A DNA stretch of 64,000 nucleotides from Toxotes chatareus (Eukaryota > Chordata > Actinopteri > Toxotidae): contig CM028902.1 in assembly GCA_016801885.1 (NCBI GenBank), positions 22,845,580-22,909,579 of the forward strand, read 5' to 3'. The notes beneath the pieces were generated by a model. The model was not told the DNA's origin. It did no database searches and saw only the letters and a list, made by a program, of their open reading frames with translations. Shown one piece after another: positions 26,632 through 38,704 of this stretch. Numbering within the stretch: the first letter of the stretch is position 1; each line of letters begins with the position of its first letter. A program made the position numbers and the translations under genes.

Positions 26632-26855
26632 TTAAGGCCAGTTCATGGTTTCCACATGCCCTCAGACGGACGCAGACTGTGGACATGGACACTAGAAAAC
26701 GTGATGGTGACGTCCTGACAGCAAGAAGAAGCGCTCCTTTCTTTGTTGTATTTGGCTGAACAACATGAAACAATCAAATTTTGTGTGAGACGCCACTCAG
26801 AGTCTGCATGGACCCTTGTGGACATGTGAACACAGAAACCACGAATTGGCCTTAA
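26632..26855. mobile_element. 216-bp MITE with TTAA target duplication
   Basis: TTAA at 26632-26635 and 26852-26855 flank 216 bp whose ends are inverted repeats. The left end reads GGCCAGTTCATGGTTTCCAC and the right end on the other strand GGCCAATTCGTGGTTTCTGT, matching at 15 of 20 positions. A TTAA duplication is used by piggyBac and Kolobok superfamilies. There is no coding capacity, so it is non-autonomous. Confidence 0.75.
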
Positions 26856-29170
26856 GACTAACATACTGGTTTACTCATCAGGCTAATTAGTACCACTGCT
26901 ATTACAATGGTGGCAGAGTGAAACAGGACACATTTAAAGCTGTGGCACAGTAAAAACAGAGGTGGGTTTGTAGATAAAGGTGACATGTGCATTTTTTTCT
27001 CATTTATATTACAAACTATCTGATTAAAGAACAAATAAACAATATTACAGTTCTGATCAGACATTCAGTGCTATATTTCAATACTTGGCAGGTTTTTATG
27101 TTGCTGAAATATTTTGGACAGCCACAAGAAAAGCAGCGCAAGAAAGTTTTGAGATTCAATACCCCGCCCTAGATCCCTAAAAAAAAAAAAAAAAAAAAAA
27201 TAATGGCAAAGTATGATGTGTTAAATGATGTGATACTGAATAGCAGCATTGCGTAACAGGTCTAGGGGCTTAAATCCAGCTGTACCTGTATTGGACCATA
27301 AAAGTGCACAGTCCATCAGTCAACCCAAAATTAAACAGCAGCAGGTCAATGAACAGGCAGCAACTGCAAACACAACTGCCTGATTTTTTAGAAAGCACTG
27401 TTTTGAATTAATGTCGTATACTGTATATTGTGAGTATGACAGTGTGTATATATTTCAGGAGTACATGGTTTCTACAAAACAACAGCAAGTTCCCTCATGA
27501 AGCACAAGCCATGGTTGATCTGTACACAAGCATTTCCAGGTCTATTTTTAGCTCTTCCACCTCACCACTTTTGCTGACGAAGAAACGATCGTGAGTTCGG
27601 TCACATACGTGGCAGTGTGTGTGCACACGCGTGTGTGTGTGCGTGTGATGACCATAGTAAGATTACTCTGACAAGCCGATGTTGCACGGCCCTGTCACAC
27701 ACATTCACACACAGATGCAGAGCAGTGTACAGCAGCAGTGAGAGCGGGTTTGTCAGGCAGAACATAATAACAGCCTAACGTACAAACGGGTTCTCAAGTT
27801 CCCTGACTTTCAAGTTTTGACCTGTTCCTCTTCCTGATGTTATTGGCAACACTGGTGTTAGCAAAGGGTGTTTCAGTATTAGCTTATAACTTCATCACAC
27901 AGAATTCCTGTAACCTGACAGTAACAGCTAAATGCATGTTCAACAACACAGCTGATGAGCGATGCTTCACACAAAACTGAAAAGTCATAATGTTTTTTAT
28001 GAGACAGGTTTTATTCTCAACGATTAAAATGGATTTTGGCTGACAGAGAACGACAATAGTACAGTAAGGTCTCTGCTGCCGCCACATTTTTGATTCACAT
28101 TTATATATATATATATGTAATGTTGAAATTTGTGACAGGATATTATTTTCTGCTCAAGTTTTTAAAAGTTTTCGAACAGGGACAGCTCTAGTAGAGTGCC
28201 ACCAGTCCCAAGTATTTTCTTCACACATGATAAAAACAGGGCTTCAGAGTTTTACAAACAATGTAGAATATTTGGATGGCTCTGTTCCAGAAAGTCTCCA
28301 AACATGAACTATGAAAGAACACAGAAACAAAACAAGCAGCAGTAAAAGCAAGCATCGGTAAAATAAATCATTATCATACATGCATGTGACCTTAGAGAGG
28401 AGATGGGGCAGAGGTCTACACATGCAAAACCTCAGATACGCAGTATTTTTTAAACGATTACCTTTGTCCTCCTGCTTCTTTGGACCTTCATTATTCACAG
28501 TGCGGTGTTCAAAATGCTTTTGTTGTTTTTACAGCTCCAGGAAAATAATCATAGCTGAGCAGCCTGATTATATAAACTGCCTGAAAAAATAAATGTAACA
28601 GTACTTTCCTCACCTAATAACAATACAACTAAAATCTGCTTTTCAAATGCATTTTTTTCTTCCTTTTAACCGTTGTCCCACAAAAAAAAGAAAGAAAAGC
28701 AACTCCAGGTGTTGCTTTGAATGAGCAACACCTGGAATATGAAGTGCAGCTGTGCAGAGGACACATAGTTTTGTCTCTCTAACGCAGATGCAGATTTTAT
28801 TTTCCAGCTCATTTTGAAGCCCTGACATGGCCTCAGGCATAGACACCAGCAGAGAGCTCAAAGACCAGTGTCAGCAAGCCAGTGCTGTAAAAACATGTCA
28901 ACACCACTTAATACATACACACTAAAGACAAACACAACCTCATGTGACAGCCGGGGAATAACCAATCAGCACGTAGCTGGAAACTGAAAAAACCAATGGG
29001 AGCTACTGCGAGTAATGAAGTGGACAATTAGATAGTGGACTCATTCTGCCATGTGTGGAAGCTGATGAGATGACACAGCAAAGCATCATGGGAGGAACAG
29101 CCACATGTGCTAGCGAGGCAGTTGAGATGTTTGTGTGTATTTCCATTTGAGCGTGTATATATACACACAC

Positions 29171-29230
29171 ACCATTCAGCCACAACATCAACACCGGCAA
29201 CTGGTTTTAATGTCGAGGCTGATCAGTGTC
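29171..29230. repeat. Palindromic repeat copy
   Basis: CATTCAGCCACAACATCAAC, then GGCAACTGGTTTTAATGTCG and AGGCTGATCAGTGT. Same family as 5502-5558. Confidence 0.7.
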
Positions 29231-31155
29231 AATCTGCCTAACTTTAAAGGGTCATACTGTACTTTTCATATCACTACATTTGTGTGTGTGTTTCAGTCAT
29301 TTTAGTGCTTAGATATAACATCTGATGATCACCCAGAATTCATAGTTTGATATGTAATGGCTTGAGTGTCACTCGCATGACCCGGTGACTGAGGAAGGCG
29401 GGGGGGGGGGTGCATGCAGTGTTGCCTCGTAGTTCAGGGGTGTAGCGTCCTGTCGTAGATTTTAAACGTAGAAAACACAGATTGACAGACTCCCTGCCAA
29501 GTCAGTTCCCACATCTTTCCAAGTCCAGTTTCAAACTGAGTTTTCTCAGAATCTGAATTTTCTCAGATTTGACAAAGTCACCATTCAACTCTTTTTACTG
29601 TCGTATGAGTAGGACTCAACTGACCTTTGTGTGTAAAACTATGTGAAAAGCTACTGTAAGCAGAAACAGAGACCGCTTTATTCCAGTACAGTTTTCCAGA
29701 ATAAAGACCACTTCTGTCATCGCCAGGTCGATCTCCCCAAAACTACATAACTCTTCCTTCCCATTTATGTGCAAGAGCAAACTGCAGAGCCAACTGTCTT
29801 GGTCAGGTGATCATCTTAAGGCTATACAACAAAAGAAACCTTGAAACGAATGGAAGAGAAACACTGATGGTAAATGCCAGTGGCCACCTCCTGCTGGAGC
29901 CCGAGTGGAGCAAACCAACTGAAACCATGAGGTGATTGTGCTCTGCCAGCTGATTCACATGGAGCTCAAAGATTCTGGCCACCGGTTTTGTGAATGCAGT
30001 CGGCTCACATTCTCATTAGATTCCATCCAAATACTGAAGAAGAATGACTTTACACCAACTCGAAAAAAAAAAAAGAACTAAACACAGGCTAGCAGGGTGG
30101 TAACGACTTCTATCTCCACAATGACAGCCAAGCATGCAGAGGAGGAAAAGTGCAGCACTTCAGAGGCTGGCACCTTGGCTACAGGAGACCATGGTTACAC
30201 AGGGTAAGAGTCCTGCTAACAAGCTATCTAGACAAGAAGAACAGTGGATCACGTTACAGGATAATGTTACAGTCACATAAGCAGAGGCTTCGTGTGTGTT
30301 TGTCTTTTAAAGGGTCTCAGGTAAATGTCATCAAGAAGCAGGTGCACAGTCACACACACACGAACACACACAATTTATTTAATCTTAATTTATCTGAATC
30401 TCAAGCTCTAAGGGGCCGTTGTCCTGCTGCTCCACAACCAAGAGGAACTGTCACTGTGCTGAGGCAGGACACAGACACAAGAACCTGCATCAGGGCTAAA
30501 AAAGAAACTAATACTCTGCTTCCATTTTGATTAGAAAAAGGGGAATCTACTCTCCAAAGTATCTCTCCTGCTTCTGTAATATAAAGATGGGAAGCAGAGC
30601 AGGTCTAATCAGAGATCGGCCACCATGTGTGTATCTGAAATTCCTGCAACATATTCTTGTTAAAACAAATAATACAGTGCAAATAATACCCTGAAATAAA
30701 ATCCAGATCAAATATTGACACCAGCTACACGTTCTGGTTTGATTACTGGTTCTGGTCTTAGTTAAACTATGGTGAGGATTATGTCATTGCAGCACAGGAG
30801 CAGAAATAAAAACACAAATTTAAAGTGGGTTAGTGAAATATTCAAATATAGCAAAACAACATAGCTACATATGTTTTACATCAATTAAACAAATAGTAAG
30901 CAAATGTATTTTTCCACTTGCTGGATAAAAGACAGTGAACGTCACACAAAACCAAACATGCACAAGTGAACAGGATCTAGGGGATTTTTTTTTTAGTGTT
31001 GCTTTAGTTGTTTTTAGTATCCGCTGATATTTGACTTCATAGCATGTCTGTAGCATGTCTGTCAGTCCTTGGATGTGGACAGCTGCAAAAAACATCCAGG
31101 CAATCAAACACACTGCAAAAATATTTTGGCTTCTTCAGATATACCTGTTTCCACA

Positions 31156-31235
31156 GTCAAGGGCTGCAACAATTACCTTTCCTTGTTAATTAATCTGCCA
31201 GTTATTTTGTTGATTAATCAGTTGTTTGGATTGGG
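31156..31235. repeat. Fragment of a GGGCTGCAAC/GATTAATC teleost MITE
   Basis: GGGCTGCAACAATTACC is followed by TTAATTAATCTGCCAGTTAT and GATTAATCAGTTGTTTGG, which is the spacing of a common hAT-like fish MITE end. Recognised from memory. Confidence 0.5.
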
Positions 31236-34200
31236 TGTGCAGGCCCTTTAAAACAAGGTGATCAAATTGCTTGGTGATTCTAAAAACATTTGGTCAAACA
31301 TCTGATTTCATTCAGTAAATAGGTAACCTGGATGGAAACCCACCAACTCTTCTCTCACAAAGCTCCATTCTTTTCCAGCCCTCGTTCTATTTTCCACCCT
31401 CACCTCCGCTCTCCTCAGTTCATCTGCTGGTTTGTTTGATATTGTTTCTGACAAGTCAGACTGTGAGATCTGACTACAGCGATGCTCACATGGTCGTGTG
31501 TGTAGTGTGTTAATGCATGTGCCATTTGTGTTTGCATCCAAAACAGTGAATACAGAGAAACTAACCTCTTAAACCACTGCATGACATGGGCAAACATATA
31601 GACTGTATCTTCAGCACTGGTACAAACTGATAAAATGCTTACAGTCAGTGCACATGTTTTGGTATTCCAGTACCTGTTCAGAGTTAACTTAGTGCTGAAA
31701 GTGGACATTATTTAACAGCTGTGATGCAGGTTAATATACTGGCTCAGCTCCTAAGCTGCTACGTCATCTCACAGCCACTCCCTGTTTTTCTCAGAGAGCG
31801 TAGTGGGAGCTGATGGAGACAAAATCAAATAATACGAGCTATTATCCTTCACTCCTTTATCAACAACACGGTTAATTTCCCTTCTCTCCATCCTTAGTTG
31901 CCATTTTAACACTTCCTGTCCTCATCTCATCCTTCTCTCTCTCACACCACCGTCCACCCCTTTCAACATTCCTGGACTCAAATGAGCGTCACTTTTTTTT
32001 GTTTCAGGGGTTTTACAGTGGTCAAACACATTTTAGGCCTCATGCTGCAATAATTTCAACCTACAAAACACACTTCAAATACAGGTGAAAAAAGGGTAAA
32101 CAGGTTTAATGAATCGTCTATAGTTCTACTTCCCTCTTTCCTCAAACAGGGTTTTATTCTCTAAATAATGTAGCTGTTATATACAGACAGCTCAGGCTGC
32201 TCAGTGACTGCACTCAGAAAGGGGATTAAACTTGTTGTGAAGTTCCATGACACCCCATCATGATGCATTACAGTACATGTTCTTTTTTTTTTTTTTTTTT
32301 TAACATTGTTGAGCATTTCAACCAGCGCAGTACTTTCCTTTATCACATGTTAAACCCCATCCACTTATGTTTTGGGCTGCTGTAGTGTGGACTGTCAAAT
32401 AGGCAACGGAATGTGTGAAAAACTAAAATAAAAATGAATCTTAATAAGCTTAATCCATTCCTTCACTTTCTCGCCATTCTTCCCTATTTCGCAGAAATCC
32501 GAGGAAAGCCAAGAAGCACTCCTTTCACTTCTTTCTTCCTTTGCTATTTTCTCTCTGACAGGAATATGACTATGGCCTGTACATCATCTAACCTCTGCTC
32601 TTCTCTACCACCTTTTTCTCATTTCCTTTCGTTCCTTTTCCTTCGCTTGACAGCAAAGCAACGATAACCTCTAATAAAGTACAGTGTTTTCATTTTTATA
32701 CTTTTTTTCTTTCTCTCTCTCTCTCTCCCTCTATCTTTTCTTCCACTCCCTCGGCGAGCGGAGGATTTTTCCTTGTAGATTAACAGCCTGACTTTGTCTT
32801 CCTGGTTTCTACCCTTTTCCTCTTTTTTGCTCTTTCCATCTCATACCTCCTCTGAAGCCATTCCTCTGACTTAATCTCCCCGATATCTCTCCTTCTCTTA
32901 TTCATCTCCCTTTCTGCGTCTTCCCTTGTTATCAGGGAACAGTGGATTACTTCCAGTAGACTACAGCAGCGGTGTGTGATTAGCAGCAGTAGTTAAGATG
33001 ACAGAGCAATCATCTGAACCTATATGACTGCGGAGAAAACCACCGCTCAAAGCCACTTGTGTAGGCTTTGATCACAGGGATGAGTGCCATCATCTGCTGA
33101 TCCAGTGTGTGTGTGTGTGTGTGCGCTTTTACGCGTGCACGCATACTGCATGTGCACAGACGTAGCTCCGAAACAAGTAGGCTAACACCACTGTCAAAAC
33201 AAAGTGTTTTATGAATATTACAATGACAGTTTTGTTATAAACGTATTTGTTGCCACTTCACTTCAGCTCCTGTTTTCCTCCCCTCCGTTGTCTCTGAGTG
33301 CTAATGCCACCCAACTGCCAACCAGAGCAGCTTTAATCAATTCACTGTCATCAGGGGCAATGATGCCTTTCAACTCTTTCCCTTTTAAATGAGATTTGCA
33401 ACAGAAAGGAGGCACCGGCCTGCTGTATTCAGTGGCAGGAGGCTTGTTCAGCTCTCTCAAGCCGCCTCTCTGATGTCTGTGCGCGTGTGCGTGCGTGTCC
33501 GTGTGTACATGTGTAACTCCACTGTTAGATGCAGCAGATGCTTTAGCAGAGGGGAGCCACACATCAGCCTTGATAATCTGCTATTAGCATATCAGCATCC
33601 CCCCGTTTTTCCCCTCTGTCCCTCCTCTCTCCCTCGCACCCTCTCTCCTTTACTCACGCTGTCAGAAGCTGACGATTTGCAATTACACAGCATGTGTCAG
33701 TGCAACTAAACATCATTTAATAGCTCCGAGCTGACAGTACATGACTGAGCAAGCGTAGAAGCACCAGTGTCACAATAAAAGTACCATGTTTTCTATCCTG
33801 GAGCATGTTGCTTGTACACAAGCCACAATTGCTGCCATGTGTTAGAAACATCCATCCTGCTAACTGTAAGTGCATCTTTAATATTCGACAATAAAACTAT
33901 TCTTCATATACCACATGACTGTTACAGGAATGTTATATCGCCATCATAAGCATTATAAAGCCCCTATAGCATTAGTAATAATATGCAGTATAGCCTACTT
34001 TAGTATTAGTAAAGAGGATTAAAGGTATGACTAAGTCTCTGTAAATGTCCCATTATAAACGTATTGTTCTCATTATTTCTTCTAAGGCACAAAAGCGCAG
34101 AAAACACAAACTCACTTTTACTGATACGAAAAAACGACGATTAAATTTTAAACAACGCCTCTCCTTCATATTAAAGCCGAGCAATCATTCAAGGACAGCC

Positions 34201-34418
34201 ACGACAGCCCCTTAGGGACTTGTCTATTTGTTGCATTTAAGTTTGTAATAAACTTATTTTGTTTTTTGTCCCCCCCCCTCCGACAGTGTCACCATAACAT
34301 TCCTGTTAAATTCTCGTGGAAATTAAAAGACATTTTCTAACAACAGCAGGCTAAATTCAAAGTGCATTACAGAGGCGGTCTACTACAGTAATTAGCTCCA
34401 TGTTGTCATTTTACTTAC

Positions 34419-34600
34419 GGCAGGCTGTGCAACTCCTCTGAGGCTTTATCCAAACAAATCCTTTAATTCTGAGACTCTTCAAGATAAAGTCAGCGCACGG
34501 ACACACGCAGACACGCAGACATGCTCGCAACACACATATGAAACACACTCACACACGCGAGATGCCCTAAGCTGTACAGTTGTCCCTCGTCTGTACTCTA
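34419..34600 (-). other. ppfibp2: Probable non-coding first exon and promoter area of the liprin-beta gene
   Basis: Read on the minus strand, a clean donor (GTAAGT at 34413-34418) ends a stretch that is locally rich in CG dinucleotides (for example the gcgcgc and gcgcga runs near 34602-34620). It lies about 16 kb upstream of the coding ATG exon, where a vertebrate liprin-beta 5' untranslated exon would be expected. No coding potential is visible. The upstream border and transcription start are not defined by sequence alone. This is inference from donor strength, CpG content and position. Confidence 0.35.
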
Positions 34601-37600
34601 TGCGCGCCCTGCAAGCGCGAGCTCCCTCAACTATCACCTGCCATGTGATAGGCATGATGCTTTCAGGAGCGCCTCGGAACTCGTGTGCTCATACAGTGTC
34701 CGCTCAAGTTTTGTTTTTGTTTTTTGTTTTTAATAATGTTTTGGAACTGCTATTGATTTTTCAAGCTATTGTTATTCTCAATATGCAACTGACTTTAAAA
34801 TCGTAACCCCGTAATGCAACAGGAACCGTAGGTTGCTAAAACCTTAATTCAAACATATCCGGCAGTGAAATAGCAGTGGAAGGTAATCCGAATAATTTGT
34901 TGGATAATTTGAATTTAGAGGCATAAAACTACAAATTCTTCAGTTTACCATCTTTTACAGCCTGCCATGTTTTCCTGCACCTTTAGAAAGAAAGAATGAA
35001 AGTGATCCTCTAAGAATACCACGCAAAGGACACAGCATAGCTCCACAGGAATATTGTAGGAATGCCGATTTATGATCATTAGTAGTAGTAGTAGTAGTAG
35101 TATCTAGTAATAAAATTATCATTATCCAATAAATACCACAGACACTACTAGGCTGAAAATAAGAAAAATAAGAAGATTTAGTCAGTTTAGAATTTTCAAG
35201 TGATTTGAACAGCTCTTTTCTTTTGATTTAAAACTTAGCACTTTCAGAAAACTTAAGCACAAAGAAGGATGCAGAAAACATTCAGCTGGAACAGGCAACA
35301 ACAACCAGACATCATGGGAAAGGAAACTGTGAATTTAACTTTTCATCCTATGTTGTTTTAATATGACGCAGCACTGGCATCTAGTGGCACAAAGTATGGT
35401 TACAATAAACAGCTATGGATTGACTATTTTCGTCTCTTTTGACATGTACAGGCCTTATCAGTATAAGTAACTGATTTGTATATGTCCAACGGCAATGCTG
35501 GGAGGAAATTATGAATTGGTGCTACAGCTGCAGAGGTATAATTGTTTGCAAGAGTGAGCAGAGTCATTTTTGAACTGCAAATGTGAGAATCAGCCTTATT
35601 TTTACCTATCATACAGTGAACTAACTGTTTTTCTGTGCAGGTCCAGTAAACTTTGTTTTGACCTTTAACAAACGCTCAGCTACTGTATTTCAAGGGGGGA
35701 AATGTGATGGTTCAGGACCCAGACATAGACTGTTTTCTTCATTTTGACTTTGTTTGCTTATAACCATTAATTCACTCAATAGTTTTGATGAAAAGACCCA
35801 AAAAAGCTCTTCATCAACCAAGTCACGGTCAGCTGCTCTTACAAAACAAGTGTGGTGTCAAATTTGCTTCAGGGCACAAGACAGGCAAATACAAACCATG
35901 GTGTCAGACCACATTCAGGTACATATCCAGATTAGCCGGTTTCTCCTTGTGATTCCTCAGTATCTCATCTCCAGGGTTGTGATTTTGATATTTTGCAGCT
36001 TTTCACTATTTATTGCACCTGACTGTAATGTGATAAAGTACTTACTTACTTACTTACTTACGTACCCATGAAAGAAATCAAGTACTTGTTGTACTGTATT
36101 GTTTCTGTTGCTATTTTAATGTTAATATTCATGTAAGACTCCTATTAGCAGTCTAAAATCAGGTGAAACAGGAAGATGTACATCTGGTACAACATCCAAA
36201 AGTATCCTGATGATCGGGATTCAATGCAAAATGAGGGCAGGAACAATTTTATCAAACTGCTTTTGTCAGACAAACAAAAATGTCAGCAGGATATTGATCC
36301 AGCAGGCAAGTGGAATGTATACAAGTAAATATTTTAGCCTGCATACTGTATTTATGCACCTTACTCTGCTTTAACATGCAAACCACGAGCAAACTGTTAA
36401 CTCGCATGGTGTTAATGGTGTTGGCTTATGTGTTCCTGCATGTGGAGCCAGACTGTATAAAGTAGGAGGCAAGGGGGAGGGGGGCAGCGATGTCGGACCT
36501 CTTTGACCTCATTCTAAAATGTGAAAAAAAAAAAAAAAAAATTAAATGGACAGTGACACCTATTTGCCCAGTGGTTGAAATCACTGCAAGTGGGTCATCC
36601 TCCCCATGGCCTGTTTAAAGAGATCATCCACTAAGACCTGAGATCAGACCAGCTTTTGTTAGGGAAGTACTGCATTTCTGTGTAAAAGCAAAAGGCAAGA
36701 TACAGCTACGCTTTTCATGTGCTCTGTGTGATGACGGCATGTGAGAACAGCACACTCCAAAGGACAACTATTTAAAATAACGTTAATATACAGGATAACA
36801 CAAATTATTACAGTCGATATAATATAAGTAATTTACAATGATGAGACTAATATATCTGAAAGCACCAGTCCACCATAAAACCACAAATTACAGAACTGAA
36901 TATTTTTCGTTTGTATCGTGATGTGGAGAAAATCCTTCCAGCCCTAAGCCATCATTATAGGATTATGGATAACAATGTGTTAATCAACAAAATGGCACTG
37001 AACCCTAATACTGCAAATAAACAGATGTGTATAGAGCTTACTTTTACCATCATCAGTGCACGTCATCTATCTTTCTATCTATTGCAGCCAGGCAAGGCAA
37101 GTGAACCCCTGAGATAATTTCACCAGGAAAGCAAATAAGGCCACAGCTTTCTTATAAATGCCCTCTTCCCTAAAGCATTTTCTAAGGTCTTTCTCTCAGT
37201 TGGGCGCTGGATAACCAACAGGGCAACTTCACATGTAACCCAGTGAGCAACATCCCTGGAACTCAGACTTTGAAAAGCCCATATTTGGTGCACGCAGTTG
37301 GTTTGTGGTAATTTGATTAATTGCAAATTTGTTTATGAGTATACTGTACTGTCTATACTGTCTTAGAGCAGTCTTGTATAAAAATGTACATGGTGAATCA
37401 ATTTGTGTTTAACAAACTACAACAAACAGGAGTCAACAAGCCTAATTTTTGCCTCAGAGCCCCCCTAGTGGGTAAATACGACTATGTGCCCACATACTGT
37501 TTGTTTATGTTCTGCTTTATTCAGATTTCAGTTCCATAAAGGAAAAAAACTAAAATCACATCTATCACATATGTACACATTTGACCTTTTAAATTACACC

Positions 37601-38100
37601 ATCAAGTCAGGTTACAGTATTTCTTGTGTTTTCATGTTTGGACAGTAGAGGAGGTAGAACTAGGACCAGCAGGAGGCGTTAATGCAGCCTACACTGTAGG
37701 CAACTGTAATGAACTTGATGCAGACAATATGTTGTTTTCATGGACCTCTCCAGTGACAAAACACTAAAATCTTTATAAATAAATGTAATTATAAGCTAAT
37801 TTCACCTGCTTTTATATTGTCTATTCAGACAATGGATCAGTTGAAAAATAAAGGAGTAAAGATATCTATCTACACACACACACACGAAATCTGCATATTT
37901 TTAAATATTTAGATTTTCAACCCCTAAAATTAATTGTCTCATATTGTCCATTTTCAATACAGATAAGAGGTCCGGGTCAACATACGTTCAATAAAAGCAT
38001 CAAAATACAGTAGAAGGGAATTGGGCACCGGACCAGCTCGTGTTGAAACGCTACCGTCTAAATGACTTGTCATGCAGTGTTCTTCACACACACTCACACA
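34601..38100. other. Intergenic region between the divergent liprin-beta and bmal1 promoters
   Basis: About 3.5 kb between the presumed first exons. AT-rich, with an (AGT)n run (about 35080-35101), an (ACTT)n run (36036-36061) and a poly-A (36525-36541). No coding exon, tRNA or small RNA was recognised. Confidence 0.5.
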
Positions 38101-38136
38101 CAAGTAGCCTCTGCATTCCGTTCTACCCCGGCTGTC

Positions 38137-38231
38137 ATTGGTCAAGTAGCACGTCCATCATATTTTCCCAGCCTGAACTTGTGTCTGATTGGCTCGAGGG
38201 ACACCTACGGCGGTAGCACAAACGCCATTGG
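38137..38231 (+). promoter_or_regulatory. bmal1: Three inverted CCAAT boxes of the bmal1 promoter
   Basis: ATTGG occurs at 38137-38141, 38188-38192 and 38227-38231, immediately upstream of the ROR elements, with spacings of 51 and 39 bp. ATTGG is the reverse complement of the NF-Y core CCAAT. Multiple NF-Y sites at this spacing are typical of TATA-less vertebrate promoters, and no TATA box is seen. Binding is inferred. Confidence 0.6.
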
Positions 38232-38236
38232 TTGAA

Positions 38237-38286
38237 AAACTAGGTTAGTGGTCCGACAGGCATGACGGTGAAGAGAAACTGGGTCA
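38237..38286 (+). promoter_or_regulatory. bmal1: Paired RORE (ROR/REV-ERB) elements of the bmal1 promoter
   Basis: AAACTAGGTTA (38237-38247) and AAACTGGGTCA (38276-38286), 39 bp apart. The second fits the full consensus WAWNTRGGTCA; the first differs only in GGTTA. In mammalian Bmal1 the two promoter elements are an AAAGTAGGTTA followed by an AAAGTAGGTCA, and the bases after the first (TTAGTGGTGCGACA) also match here (TTAGTGGTCCGACA). Known role: RORs activate and REV-ERBs repress Bmal1 transcription rhythmically, forming the stabilising loop of the clock. The family comparison is from memory. Confidence 0.85.
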
Positions 38287-38299
38287 CCGATTGAAATTC

Positions 38300-38704
38300 G
38301 TTTATGTCACAGTTGTGTGGGTTGCTATTACATATTACCCAGCGGCTTTCAATGGATAGACTACTCTCAGTGGACCTATTGTAAGTATACAATGAAAACA
38401 AGATTATATGTTATCGATGTTGCATCTCAGTTGGTTTGGTGGGGTTTTATCCATGATGGATGTCGTCGATGTTTTCCCAGCGCCGTGGTCATGTCAGTGT
38501 GGTTTTCTAGAGCAGGAGGAGGGACGTTAGCTCGCTGGCCAAGTCTTGACAGTTAGCGTTCCTTAGCTAGCAGCTGTATGCTAATATTAGGCTACGGGAC
38601 CAAATGCTATCATGGATAAAAGGCAGAGAAACCGCTCCCAGTGTGTCACCTCAGCTTTAAGTGTTGTCGGCAAATGCCAGGTCTTTGAGGGAGCTCGTGC
38701 ATAG
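38300..38704 (+). other. bmal1: Probable 5' untranslated first exon of bmal1
   Basis: The transcription start is expected just downstream of the paired ROREs. Two donors could end this exon: ATT|GTAAGT at 38381 and ATAG|GTAACT at 38705. The region has more CG dinucleotides than its surroundings. Which donor is used, and the exact start, cannot be decided from sequence. Confidence 0.4.

Larger units (their letters stand above)
18542..34418 (-). other. Large first intron of the liprin-beta gene
   Basis: About 16 kb without a recognisable coding exon on either strand. It holds microsatellites (20201-20221, 22636-22708), poly-A/T runs (22356-22372, 24437-24451, 27179-27199, 32283-32302), palindromic repeat copies, a 216-bp MITE (26632-26855), an ATTAATC-type repeat (31156-31235) and a pyrimidine-rich block (about 32430-32900). 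First introns of this size often carry enhancers, but none can be named from sequence alone. Confidence 0.5.

Noticed and set aside
38317..38556. A 79-codon open frame just after the bmal1 promoter
   Set aside because: It spans two candidate splice donors in the presumed untranslated exon and shows no recognisable peptide.
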